A stretch of 43,041 nt of DNA from assembly GCA_031552845.1 (NCBI GenBank), contig JAVBMC010000070.1, positions 1 to 43,041 of the forward strand, written 5' to 3'. The position numbers and the translations under genes are program-made. This document shows positions 18,301 through 26,006 of this stretch, piece after piece. The notes beneath the pieces are model-generated. The model ran no database searches, was not told where the DNA came from, and worked only from the letters and a program-made list of their open reading frames with translations. Position 1 is the stretch's first letter, and every line of letters starts with the position of its first letter. This stretch comes from JAVBMC01 sp031552845. GTDB taxonomy: Bacteria; Verrucomicrobiota; Kiritimatiellia; RFP12; DVOR01.

Positions 18301-18367
18301 CAAGAACGGGTGTTTTGATAACGGGCAGAAGTTTGCCAAAGAAACTCTTCGTAGATATTGCATTCAT
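15359..18367 (-). CDS. large lipoprotein of an unrecognised W/FPLYY-repeat family (paralogue 1)
   Basis: A 1002-aa protein. A signal peptide with lipobox VAGC predicts a lipidated envelope protein. The body is made of about six tandem units of 84-85 residues built on the motifs FWFFPLYY, EFYSLSPLTGYHS, EHWFFPFYYA, YTPxGWYNRE and WHFLLTGR. Aromatic residues are extraordinarily frequent. Neighbouring units are nearly identical at the DNA level (compare 17141-17290 with 17393-17540). The alternating strand-like pattern suggests a repetitive beta structure, but I recognise no family. The N-terminal 130 and C-terminal 300 residues match the next gene closely. The start lacks a clear Shine-Dalgarno. 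It lies 17 nt after its paralogue, so it is probably in one transcript with it. Function is unknown. Confidence 0.8.
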   Translation of the reverse strand: MNAISTKSFFGKLLPVIKTPVLVWVLLVGVAGCMSVDREPRFAELEILGESVNDNAVNIWPLFLQDGETSSYLWPLIKSSTDHFAIRPIYNYDKGTHDLLLGIASADFDRDEYRLFPFLFHFPQRGFSLAFPLAYYRWPTAETPRRGVGIPLIFNWWQDTQTGYTTWWNFLLAYGRTEVDETVGVRHYSGFYPLYWRCNTQERSSNLLFPLYYQRNDTSDDEFYSITPLTGYHTDHGFTEHWFFPFYYAESDTNSSRLYTPLGWYNREDDNSRWHFLLTGRATAQDSSAFWFFPLYYRSNDEKHSEFYSLSPLTGYHSRFNLTEHWFFPFYYAESDTNSSSFYTPFGWYNREDDNSHWHFLLTGRATDKDSSSFWFFPLYYQSNDEKHSEFYSLSPLTGYHSRFNLTEHWMIPFYYASFEGASTDIYTPFGLYGRDRDSSYWHFLLTGRFSGKNSSSFWLFPAYFQYSNGKSKEFMSLSLLAGYHTWKDSTEHWVLPFYYALYGDHFTGIYTPLGSYSRSEDETFWRLLLLGRTTTKDSSSLWLFPLYYQRTDDKLNEFHLLTLLTGYRSRPDSTKHWVFPFYYSNSSADSTQFYTPLSYYSQSDGQTFWHLLLLLGQNTSEDSSALWLFPLYYQRTDDKLNEFHLLTLLTGYRSRPDSTKHWAFPFYYSNSDAESAQFYTPLSYYRRENETSELWTPVGGFGETQTWVGPLFPLIGTTRHEQGRSYWAMPLAYYTSDVDPQTSVRTSSFDLLWLLYSLECEHHPEVEDSNIDLWFGFGLLKWKSTNWSYCYQAAPEQNLPLEETDRPTPKRTFVRTLSTDPYQEFSLGFHLVYHQHGYSSDIQKTAEKPASTGTYYESSALAYALWYYDQYESYSTDSDTPTLQKSNQHLSLLLATYRHKERFTADTNVRHIEDYGLWGLLWDYESKTDNENDSVAFSILRYLYKLRQEPDGTRQQFIFPFIETRSAPDESYSASFLWRLWRFERDADGQTRHWLFFIPLQ
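16310..17760. repeat. intragenic tandem repeats of about 252-255 bp
   Basis: Blocks encoding the 84-85-aa units of the FPLYY lipoprotein recur with long identical stretches. For example, the segment beginning at 17141 recurs at 17393 (252 bp apart) and that at 16381 recurs at 16636 (255 bp apart). This points to recent unit duplication or gene conversion. Confidence 0.75.
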
Positions 18368-18384
18368 GCGGCTTTAAATTCGAA

Positions 18385-20181
18385 TTACTGCAGGGGAATA
18401 AAGAACAGCCAATGGCGGGTCTGCCCATCGGCATCGCGTTCAAACCGCCAGAGCCGCCAGAGGAATGAGGCAGAGTAGGATTCATCAGGAGCAGAGCGGG
18501 TCTCGATGAAGGGGAAGATGAGTTGTTGGCGCGTGCCGTCGGGCTCTTGGCGGAGTTTGTAAAGGTACTGCAGGATGGAGAAGGAGAAGCTGTCGTATTT
18601 GCCGTTGGTCTTGGATTCGTATCCCCAGAGGAAGCCCCACAGGCCGTAGTCTTCAATGTGAGTGACGTTGGTGTCGGCGGTGAAGGATTCACTGTGTCGG
18701 TAGGTGGTCAATAGGAGGGAGAGGTGTTGGCTGGAGCGTTCGAGTGTGGGGTTGTCAACGTCGGTTGAGTAGCGTTCGTAGTCTCGGTAATTCCATAACA
18801 CGTAAGCAAGAGCAATGCTCTCAAAGCGCGAGTGGTTGCTGGCTGGATTTTTGGCAGTGGCTTCGCTGGTATAGGAATAGCTTTCTTGATCATACAAGAT
18901 GTGGAATCCCAAACTGAAGTTGTGTGAGTCTCGCGGCGCGATGGTAAATGTTGGAGCAGCGGCTTCAGATGATTTGTTTGGCGAGTCATCTTTCTTTGCC
19001 CACCAATTATTTGACTTCCATTTGCATAGGCCAAACCCGAGCCAGAGGTCGATGTTGTTGTCCTTCATGTCGGGGTGACGTTCGCGTTCGAGAGAGTAGA
19101 GCAACCACAACAAATCAAATGAGGAGGTGCGGATGGAGGTTTGGGGGTCGGTGTCGGCAGAGTAGTAGGCCAGCGGCATGGCCCAGTAGCTGCGGCCATG
19201 TTCGTGACGCGTGGTGCCGATGAGGGGAAAGAAGGGACCCATCCATGTTTGCGTTTCGCCAAAGCCGCCGACCGGCGTCCAGAGGGTGGTGTACTCCGTG
19301 GGGTCGTAGTCCTGTGGGTGGTATTGTGAATAGCAGAAGAGTGGAAAGACCCAACGCGAGGTGACGTAGTCGGATGTTGATTTCCCGGCTAAAAGCGCGT
19401 GCCACATGTAGTCATCGCCTTCGCGGCTGTAGGTGCCTAAGAGCGTATAGAGGCTGCTTGAGTTAGTGCTGGAGCTGGAGTAGTAGAAGGGAACGAACCA
19501 GTGCTCCGAGAAGTCATCGCGGGAGTGGTAGCCGGTGAGCGGCGTGATGCTGTAGAACTCATCGTCTCGGATGTCATTGAGTTGATAGTAGAGCGGCAGA
19601 AGCAGGTGAGAGGAACGCGTTTTATCGCTGCTGTGCCAGTAGATAGGGAAGAGACCTGCGTGATGGTGGTCTCCACCTTCGGGTATGTTATAGGCGAGCA
19701 GGATGTTCAACCAATAGGTTTGCTCTGCTTTGTTGTCGTACCACCAATTGAACAGGAGCGGGCTGCCAAAGCCGATGAGGCGGGGCTCTCTCTGTGTTGC
19801 CCAGCTGTAGTATCCCAACGGAAACAACATCGAGAAGCCGCGCTTGGGAAAGTGGAAGAGGAAGGGGAAAAGGCGGTATTCCTCCTGCCTAAAGTCCGCA
19901 GAGACCACACCAAGGAGCAAATCGTGCGTGCCTTTGTCGTAGTTATAAATCGGACGTATGGCAAAGTGGCTGGGGGAGGATTTGATCAGCGGCCAGAGGT
20001 AGGACGACGTCTCGCCATCTTGCAAGAACAGCGGCCACACATTCACAGCATTATCGCTGACGCCCTCATCCAACAGCTCCAGCTCCGCAAACGCAGGTTC
20101 CCGCTCGACCGACATGCATCCCGCAAGAGATAGCAGCATCCCCGCCAGCGTAAGCACAAGAAACAACCGTGCAGCTTGCAT
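18385..20181 (-). CDS. lipoprotein of the W/FPLYY-repeat family (paralogue 2)
   Basis: About 598 aa. A hydrophobic signal segment ends in the lipobox SLAGC, followed by MSVEREPAFAELELL, closely matching paralogue 1 (MSVDREPRFAELEIL). Only about two of the 84-aa repeat units are present, against six in the neighbour. The C-terminal stretch (SYSASFLWRLWRFERDAD) is identical in both. Three start codons are possible. The one at 20208 overlaps the -10 box and cannot be used from that promoter. Of the ATG pair at 20184/20181, the second has AAAGGA at a 7-nt spacing and is preferred. Function is unknown; an envelope location is inferred. Confidence 0.8.
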   Translation of the reverse strand: MQAARLFLVLTLAGMLLSLAGCMSVEREPAFAELELLDEGVSDNAVNVWPLFLQDGETSSYLWPLIKSSPSHFAIRPIYNYDKGTHDLLLGVVSADFRQEEYRLFPFLFHFPKRGFSMLFPLGYYSWATQREPRLIGFGSPLLFNWWYDNKAEQTYWLNILLAYNIPEGGDHHHAGLFPIYWHSSDKTRSSHLLLPLYYQLNDIRDDEFYSITPLTGYHSRDDFSEHWFVPFYYSSSSTNSSSLYTLLGTYSREGDDYMWHALLAGKSTSDYVTSRWVFPLFCYSQYHPQDYDPTEYTTLWTPVGGFGETQTWMGPFFPLIGTTRHEHGRSYWAMPLAYYSADTDPQTSIRTSSFDLLWLLYSLERERHPDMKDNNIDLWLGFGLCKWKSNNWWAKKDDSPNKSSEAAAPTFTIAPRDSHNFSLGFHILYDQESYSYTSEATAKNPASNHSRFESIALAYVLWNYRDYERYSTDVDNPTLERSSQHLSLLLTTYRHSESFTADTNVTHIEDYGLWGFLWGYESKTNGKYDSFSFSILQYLYKLRQEPDGTRQQLIFPFIETRSAPDESYSASFLWRLWRFERDADGQTRHWLFFIPLQ

Positions 20182-20206
20182 CATCCAGTCCTTTCTGTTC
20201 TGCCGC

Positions 20207-20236
20207 ATTATAGCACTTCCCTGCCGACAGGGTCAA
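20207..20236 (-). promoter_or_regulatory. promoter of the FPLYY lipoprotein genes
   Basis: On the minus strand TTGACC (20236-20231), an 18-nt spacer and TATAAT (20212-20207). The predicted start lies just upstream of an AAAGGA and the ATG at 20181. Confidence 0.65.
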
Positions 20237-20437
20237 GCCTATAGCAGTGGGGAAAGGAAACCATTGGAGAAACCGTTACAAAATTCAATCGTAATGAGTT
20301 AGGGGAAATAGACGAGTGGAAGGAACAAGAAACGAAAGAATTGCGGGGATTCGTCAGGGCGGGAAGGAGTCAGGTGAAAATGTGATGCAATTTGCTGTCT
20401 GTTTTGCAGGAGTCGTGTTCAATGTCTTGTAATGGGG

Positions 20438-20580
20438 ACGATGCGAATCTTCAGGCAGAACCGAACCTCCTCTAGGATGCGACTCTCATCGTAGAGGAGA
20501 TCGTACCCTCATCCTTCGAAGGATGCGACTCGCATCCTAAAGCACATGGGACTTCGATCCTAGATGTGATCGGGGTCGAA
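20438..20580. repeat. 11-nt periodic palindromic array 2 (core GGATG/CATCC, GATCG)
   Basis: Thirteen consecutive 11-nt blocks can be laid out from 20438. From about the fourth block, a GAT/ATC-containing word sits near positions 7-11 of each block, in alternating orientation: TCTAGGATGCG, ACTCTCATCGT, AGAGGAGATCG, TACCCTCATCC, TTCGAAGGATG, CGACTCGCATC, GGGACTTCGAT. A local palindrome CATCCTTCGAAGGATG results. The architecture is the same as at 1607 and 33875, with different words. Confidence 0.68.
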
Positions 20581-20727
20581 TCAAGACTATTTGCAGAGAA
20601 AAATTTACGTGATAAAAAAGTCATTAGGCGGTGGAAACGGTGGATGAAACGGTCATTTTTGAAAATTGTGCGCGAAAGGGAGTTTTGATGAGATTCTGTA
20701 ATTCATTAGAGGAGGATGAGTGGAGGA

Positions 20728-20770
20728 AAGCTCACGCGGAGACGCGGAGGCGCGGAAGAGAAGAATGAAG
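20728..20770. repeat. CGCGGAG dispersed repeat, copy b
   Basis: The core CTCACGCGGAGACGCGGAG is followed by GCGCGGAAGAGAAG. It lies just upstream of the BspA/SUMF1 operon promoter. Confidence 0.75.
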
Positions 20771-20798
20771 AGGCGCTTCGAAAGTGTTCGCTTGGGGC

Positions 20799-20827
20799 TT
20801 GACAATGGTGGAGCAAAGTAGGATAAT
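20799..20827 (+). promoter_or_regulatory. promoter of the BspA/SUMF1 operon
   Basis: A perfect TTGACA (20799-20804), a 17-nt spacer and GATAAT (20822-20827), with AAGGAG at about 20848 before the ATG at 20861. Confidence 0.75.
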
Positions 20828-20860
20828 CAGGCTGTTGGATTGAGCACAAGGAGATTGGCG

Positions 20861-22270
20861 ATGGGGAAAAAGGCTAAGTGGGGGTGTGGGTGTGCGACGG
20901 TGGTCGTTCTCGCCTTGATTGTTTTTTATGTGCTGTTGTGTCAAGAGGTTGCGGGCGGGCCGCGTCATAGGGAGACGGTTGATGGAGTCACTTACACTTT
21001 TCGCGTGCAGTTGGGTGTTGCCGCGTTGAGCCCGACTAAGTTTCGTGATTATCCGATTGATATCAATACTGTAGGTGCATTGAATATTCCGGCGACATTG
21101 GGCGGATATCCGCTCAAGCGTATTGGTATGTGGGCGTTTGAGGGGTATCGCGGTTTGACATCGGTTGTGATTCCGGATGGTGTGGAGGATGTTGATTTTT
21201 ATGCGTTCCAAAATTGTAGCAGTTTGGAGAAGGTCGTACTTCCAAAGCCGTTAAAGGAGCTCGCTCCTCACCTGTTTGACGCCTGTTCAAGTTTGACAGA
21301 TGTCACGATTCCTGATAGTGTCACGAACATTTGCTCTTATGTATTTACACAGTGTGTCAGCTTAAAGTCTATAACGATTCCAAAGAGTGTCGTCAACCTA
21401 CATAAACCTTGGACGATATTCAGTGTTTGCACTAATTTACAATCAATTGTTGTGGATGCGGATAATCCTAACTATTCGTCGATTGATGGGGTGTTGTTTG
21501 ATAAAGCGGGTACGCGTCTTCTTGTCTGTCCGGCTGGTAAACAGGGCACCTATGTTGTGCCGAATGCTGTTGAAGAAATTGGCACGAATGCTTTTGCCGC
21601 GTGTAACAGTTTGGCTTCCATTTCCGTGGCAACGGAGAACCAACATTATTCATCACTCAACGGGGTATTGTATAACAAGGATAAAACAGCCTTGCTCGTC
21701 TATCCTGTCGGCAAGCAAGGAATTTGTACAATACCAGCCAGCGTTGAAACCATTGAACCCGGGCTATTGCAATGTCCGCATGTGACGGAAATCTTTGCAG
21801 ACTCCGCAAGCCTTTATTACTCGTCCGTTGATGGCGTGTTGTTTAATAAGACGGGCACTATCCTTGTTGCCTATCCGACTCTCAGGCAGGGTGCCTATGT
21901 CATCCCGGATACTGTTACGAAAATTGGCGAGAGGGCGTTTGCAGGATGCCACGGTTTGACGGGCATCACTTTTACGGACAATGTCGTTAAGATAGGCAAG
22001 CAGGCGTTTGTCAATTGTACCGGGGTGATATCTCTTCAATTGCCGAAGCATCTGGAAAAGGTTAATGAGTACGTGTTTGAGGGGTGTTCCGGTTTGTCTT
22101 CTGTTGTTATCCCTGCCGGTGTCACGCGGGTAGAATTTGGCGCATTTTGGGCATGCTCTAATATCACTTCTGTTGTGGTGCCGGAGTGTGCAGCTGATTT
22201 GAGATGGGCATTTCCATTCTCTGATGAGAAGATTACGAATGTGGTGCGTCAGCCGGTGAAGCAGAAGTAG
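20861..22270 (+). CDS. BspA-like leucine-rich repeat surface protein (paralogue 1)
   Basis: A 469-aa protein. The N-terminus MGKKAKWGCGC is followed by a hydrophobic helix (TVVVLALIVFYVLL), a signal anchor or signal peptide. The rest consists of LRR_5/BspA repeats of about 23 residues, such as GLTSVVIPDGVEDVDFYAF, SLTDVTIPDSVTNICSYVF and GLTGITFTDNVVKIGKQAF, interrupted by a segment with repeated YSSxxGVLFNKxxTxLLxxPxGKQG. BspA-type repeats mediate adhesion or protein binding at the cell surface. The AAGGAG ribosome-binding site favours ATG 20861 over the TTG at 20840. It is the first gene of a four-gene operon; the next gene is a shorter copy. Confidence 0.85.
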   Translation: MGKKAKWGCGCATVVVLALIVFYVLLCQEVAGGPRHRETVDGVTYTFRVQLGVAALSPTKFRDYPIDINTVGALNIPATLGGYPLKRIGMWAFEGYRGLTSVVIPDGVEDVDFYAFQNCSSLEKVVLPKPLKELAPHLFDACSSLTDVTIPDSVTNICSYVFTQCVSLKSITIPKSVVNLHKPWTIFSVCTNLQSIVVDADNPNYSSIDGVLFDKAGTRLLVCPAGKQGTYVVPNAVEEIGTNAFAACNSLASISVATENQHYSSLNGVLYNKDKTALLVYPVGKQGICTIPASVETIEPGLLQCPHVTEIFADSASLYYSSVDGVLFNKTGTILVAYPTLRQGAYVIPDTVTKIGERAFAGCHGLTGITFTDNVVKIGKQAFVNCTGVISLQLPKHLEKVNEYVFEGCSGLSSVVIPAGVTRVEFGAFWACSNITSVVVPECAADLRWAFPFSDEKITNVVRQPVKQK

Positions 22271-22309
22271 GATAATCATGCCGTTGGGTTGAGTGTAAGG
22301 AGGTTGGTG

Positions 22310-23155
22310 ATGAATAAAAAGCTTAAATGGGGGTGTGGGTGCGGGACTGCCGTTCTTGTTCTTCTCGCTATTACTGTTGCCGTTGTGATGAATGAGATGG
22401 ATAAATCTCTCCATGGTGGCGTGCGTCACAGGGCGACTGTTGATGGAATCACGTATACTTTTCGTGTAGAGAAGGGGGTTGCCAGATTGAGCCCGGGTAA
22501 GTTTTGGGAGTATCCGATTGATACGAATACTGTGGGGGCATTGAATATTCCCTCTAAGCTGGGTAAGTATCCTCTCAAGCGTATTGGTCGATGGTCATTC
22601 GTGGGGTATTGCGGTTTGACGTCGGTTGTGATTCCGGATAGTGTAGAGTCCGTTGGTGGGTATGCATTTCGGGAGTGTAGCAGTCTAAGGACGGTTGTGC
22701 TGCCGAATACGATTACATATCTTCCCCCCTACCTATTTGAGTCATGTGTAAGTTTGGCAGATATCACTATTCCTGACAGTGTCACGAACCTTTACTCTGG
22801 CGTATTCGCGAAGTGTACGAGTTTGACTTCAGTAACGATTCCAAAGAGTGTCACTAATCTTGATAACCCTTCTGAAATATTTAAGGGGTGCAGCAGTTTG
22901 ACGTCGATTGTTGTAGATGCGGATAATCCGAACTATTCGTCGATTGATGGGGTGTTGTTTGATAAATCAGGCACGCGTCTTCTCGTCTGTCCGGCTGGCA
23001 AGCAGGGAGCCTATGCTGTGCCGAATGCTGTTGTAAAAATTGAAACGGAGGCATTTGCAGGATGCAGCGAACTGCTTGAGGTCTCAGTGTCGGCTCATAT
23101 CACGATTGCCGGAAGTATTACGAATGTTGTGCGCCATCCTGTGCAGGGAAAGTAG
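22310..23155 (+). CDS. BspA-like leucine-rich repeat surface protein (paralogue 2)
   Basis: A 281-aa shorter copy of the preceding gene. It has the same N-terminal plan (MNKKLKWGCGCG plus hydrophobic helix), the same RHRATVDGITYTFRV segment, LRR_5 repeats, one YSSIDGVLFDKSGTRLLVCP unit and the same end (ITNVVRHPVQGK against ITNVVRQPVKQK). Relative to paralogue 1 the middle and late repeats are missing. The duplicated unit includes upstream leader DNA: AGTAGGATAATCA and a ribosome-binding site occur before both genes. It is separated from its neighbours by 39 and 7 nt. Confidence 0.83.
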   Translation: MNKKLKWGCGCGTAVLVLLAITVAVVMNEMDKSLHGGVRHRATVDGITYTFRVEKGVARLSPGKFWEYPIDTNTVGALNIPSKLGKYPLKRIGRWSFVGYCGLTSVVIPDSVESVGGYAFRECSSLRTVVLPNTITYLPPYLFESCVSLADITIPDSVTNLYSGVFAKCTSLTSVTIPKSVTNLDNPSEIFKGCSSLTSIVVDADNPNYSSIDGVLFDKSGTRLLVCPAGKQGAYAVPNAVVKIETEAFAGCSELLEVSVSAHITIAGSITNVVRHPVQGK

Positions 23156-23162
23156 GAGTTTT

Positions 23163-25973
23163 ATGAAGTTGTGGCTAGCGTTGTGTTTGTTGGTGGCGGT
23201 GTGTACGTGGGGCGGGGAAACGTACTTGGTGGTGGATTTGTCGGGTGGGGTGGAGGCGGAGCGGTTTGGGGTGCGTTATTGTGATGTTGCCCCGGATGTG
23301 AGTAACGATGTTTGCCGGACGTCGGAGTTATGGCTGCGGTTGGTGCCGGCGGGGTCGTTTGTGATGGGGTCGCCGGTGGGTGAGTTGGGACGTCAGGATC
23401 GTGAAGATTTGCATGAGGTGACGTTATCTAAGCCGTTCTATATTGGGGTGTTTGAGGTGACGCAGCGGCAGTGGGAGTTGGTGTTGGGAGTTGGTGGTTT
23501 TGGCAAAGATACGCAGCCGATGGCGTCGATTGCGTATCGGGATGTGCGTGGTTCGGTGGATGGAACGCAGTGGCCTGCTGATAATCGGGTGGATGGGGAA
23601 TCGTTCATGGGGGTGTTGCGGCGTAAGACGGGGTTGGTGTTTGATTTGCCGACGGAGGCGCAGTGGGAGTATGCGTGCCGCGCGGGGATGTCAACCGCGT
23701 TGAATAGCGGCAAGAATTTGACGGATGTTAAGCAATGTCCGAATGTGGCGGAGTTGGGGCGGTATGCTCATAACCGGGAGGATGGTAGGGGCAGAGGGTA
23801 TTATACGACGACGGTGGGGATGTATTTGCCGAATGCGTGGGGGTTGTATGATATGCACGGGAATGTGCGGGAGATGTGTTTGGATTGGCATAAGGAAAAT
23901 TTGGGCAAGCGTGCTGTGGTGGATCCGGTGGGGCCTGTGTTTGGTACGCAGCGGGTGACGCGTGGCGGTAGTGGTAGTAATTACGGCGATGCGTCGAACT
24001 GCCGGTCGGCAGAGCGGTACGCCTATGGCGGGCCGGGATATACGGATAGTTGTGTCGGTTTACGGGTGTGCGTGCAGCCGCAGGAAATGAATGTGGCGCC
24101 GGTGCAGATGGAGGCCGTGCGGACGGATGCGGGTGTTAATGCGACGGAGTCGGGGAAGTCTTATGCGGTGGTGGATTTGTCGGGTGGTGCCGGCGTGGAG
24201 GCTTATCCGGTGCGGTATTCGGCTATGCCGCCGGATTTGAATAATGGCCGTTGCCGTACGTCGGAGCTGTGGTTGAGGTTGATTCCGGCTGGATCGTTTA
24301 TGATGGGTTCGCCGACGAATGAGCGGGGGCATCAAGTGGATGAGGTTTTGCATGGGGTGACTTTGAACAAGGCGTTTTATATGGGGGTGTTTGAGGTGAC
24401 GCAGGGGCAGTGGGAGTTGGTGATGGGGGATACATTTGCAGCGGAGAGGGGCGATGATGCTTGGCCGATGACGTGGGTGTCGTATCCGATGATTCGTGGC
24501 AGCAGCGGTGGCGCACAGTGGCCGGCTGGTAATAGTGTGGATGCGGTGTCGTTCATGGGACGCCTGCGGCTTAAAACAGCGTGGGCGTTTGATTTGCCGA
24601 CGGAGGCGCAGTGGGAGTATGCGTGCCGGGCGGGCACAACGACGGCGCTGAATAATGGCAAGGACTTGACGAGTATTGAGAAGTGTCTCAATCTGCCGGA
24701 GGTGGGGCGGCATTATTTTAACCAGCGCGATGGCAAAGGCGGTTATGCGCGTTATACCCGGGTGGGGATGTATCGGCCAAACGCGTGGGGTTTGTATGAT
24801 ATGCATGGGAATGTGTATGAGTGGTGTTTGGATTGGTGGCAGACTAATTTGACTGCCGGCGCAGTGAGTGATCCGGTTGGTCCGGCGGAGGGAACGGCCC
24901 GCATTCTGCGCGGCGGTGGGCGTGATAGCGGTGGAGGGGATTGCCGTTCGGCCTATCGTACAGGCTGGCCTTCACAGTGTGCTGGTCCTAGTGTCGGGTT
25001 GCGGGTGTGTGCTTTGCCGCCGGGGGAGGTTGCTGCACCGGTGCGTCGTGAGCCTGCCCGGAGGGAGGCTTGCGTGAAGCTTGAAGAGGCGGCATCATCC
25101 TATTTGATTGTTGACCTTTCCGGAGGGACGAACGCGGCGTCTTATCCTGTGCGCTACTCTGCCACGCCGCCGGATTTGAAGGATGACAGTTGCAGGACGT
25201 CGAATCTGTGGCTGCGGTTGGTGCCAGCGGGGTCGTTTATGATGGGGTCGCCCGCGGATGAAGCAGGACGCTGCGGGAATGAGGACTTGCATCAAGTGAC
25301 GTTAACGAAGCCGTTTTATATGGGCGTGTTTGAAGTGACTCAAAAGCAATGGGAGTTGGTTGTTGGCGATAGGCCGGCGACGCAGCAGGGGGATTTGCGT
25401 CCTGTGGAGTGCATGACCTATCACAACGTTCGGGGGGATTCGGATTGGGAGTATTGGGAGGGTGAAGCAAGCCGTTACGCAACTTCATTCATGGGGGTGC
25501 TGCGGGCCAAGACTGACCTTGCGTTTGACTTGCCGACAGAGGCGCAGTGGGAGTATGCGTGTAGAGCAGGAACGCGCACGGCATTCAACAATGGTAAGAA
25601 CTTGAGTGGCGCTGATAAATGCGCTAATCTGGCGGAATTAGGGAGATATGTGGACAGTGCAGAGGAGGATCAGGACGAGTATCTTAAATATGCGACGGTT
25701 GGGCAGTATTTGCCGAATGCGTGGGGGTTGTATGATATGCACGGCAATGTGGAGGAATGGTGCGTGGATCGGTATCAGCCCAGCTTGGGTACGAATGCGG
25801 TGGTTGATCCAAAAGGCCCTTTGTTTGGCAAGGAACGGGTACTGCGGGGTGGCGGTCACAATTGTTACGCCCGTTATTGCCGCTCGGCGGTCCGTGATTC
25901 TTGTGCACCCAACCGTGAACGTTTAATTGGCTATGGTTTTCGTGTGTATCTGCCGGTTAATGCGGTGCCTTGA
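23163..25973 (+). CDS. secreted protein with three SUMF1 (FGE-sulfatase) modules
   Basis: A 936-aa protein with a signal peptide (MKLWLALCLLVAVCTWG) after TAGGAG. Three modules (residues about 19-305, 329-618 and 642-936) each begin with a YLVVDLSGG-like lead and continue through CRTSELWLRL-PAGSF-MGSP, GVFEVTQ-QWELV, DLPTEAQWEYACRAG, NAWGLYDMHGNV-EWC and RGG. This is the SUMF1 fold of formylglycine-generating enzymes and related surface proteins. True FGEs use a Cys pair spaced C-x4-C near the end. Only module 3 has it (CYARYC after RGGGHN); modules 1 and 2 keep only the second Cys. No sulfatase is nearby. A binding or structural role for modules 1 and 2 is likely; catalysis by module 3 is possible. 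Confidence 0.85.
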   Translation: MKLWLALCLLVAVCTWGGETYLVVDLSGGVEAERFGVRYCDVAPDVSNDVCRTSELWLRLVPAGSFVMGSPVGELGRQDREDLHEVTLSKPFYIGVFEVTQRQWELVLGVGGFGKDTQPMASIAYRDVRGSVDGTQWPADNRVDGESFMGVLRRKTGLVFDLPTEAQWEYACRAGMSTALNSGKNLTDVKQCPNVAELGRYAHNREDGRGRGYYTTTVGMYLPNAWGLYDMHGNVREMCLDWHKENLGKRAVVDPVGPVFGTQRVTRGGSGSNYGDASNCRSAERYAYGGPGYTDSCVGLRVCVQPQEMNVAPVQMEAVRTDAGVNATESGKSYAVVDLSGGAGVEAYPVRYSAMPPDLNNGRCRTSELWLRLIPAGSFMMGSPTNERGHQVDEVLHGVTLNKAFYMGVFEVTQGQWELVMGDTFAAERGDDAWPMTWVSYPMIRGSSGGAQWPAGNSVDAVSFMGRLRLKTAWAFDLPTEAQWEYACRAGTTTALNNGKDLTSIEKCLNLPEVGRHYFNQRDGKGGYARYTRVGMYRPNAWGLYDMHGNVYEWCLDWWQTNLTAGAVSDPVGPAEGTARILRGGGRDSGGGDCRSAYRTGWPSQCAGPSVGLRVCALPPGEVAAPVRREPARREACVKLEEAASSYLIVDLSGGTNAASYPVRYSATPPDLKDDSCRTSNLWLRLVPAGSFMMGSPADEAGRCGNEDLHQVTLTKPFYMGVFEVTQKQWELVVGDRPATQQGDLRPVECMTYHNVRGDSDWEYWEGEASRYATSFMGVLRAKTDLAFDLPTEAQWEYACRAGTRTAFNNGKNLSGADKCANLAELGRYVDSAEEDQDEYLKYATVGQYLPNAWGLYDMHGNVEEWCVDRYQPSLGTNAVVDPKGPLFGKERVLRGGGHNCYARYCRSAVRDSCAPNRERLIGYGFRVYLPVNAVP

Positions 25974-26006
25974 TGCTTAATGCGTGTAGAAGGAGTAAGG
26001 AGTTTT

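Larger units (their letters stand above)
20237..20860. other. divergent intergenic region with 11-nt array and dispersed repeat
   Basis: About 620 nt without a gene, lying between the divergently transcribed FPLYY lipoproteins and the BspA/SUMF1 operon. It holds the periodic array at 20438-20580, an AT-rich stretch (20580-20725), a CGCGGAG repeat (20728-20770) and the operon promoter (20799-20827). Confidence 0.6.
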
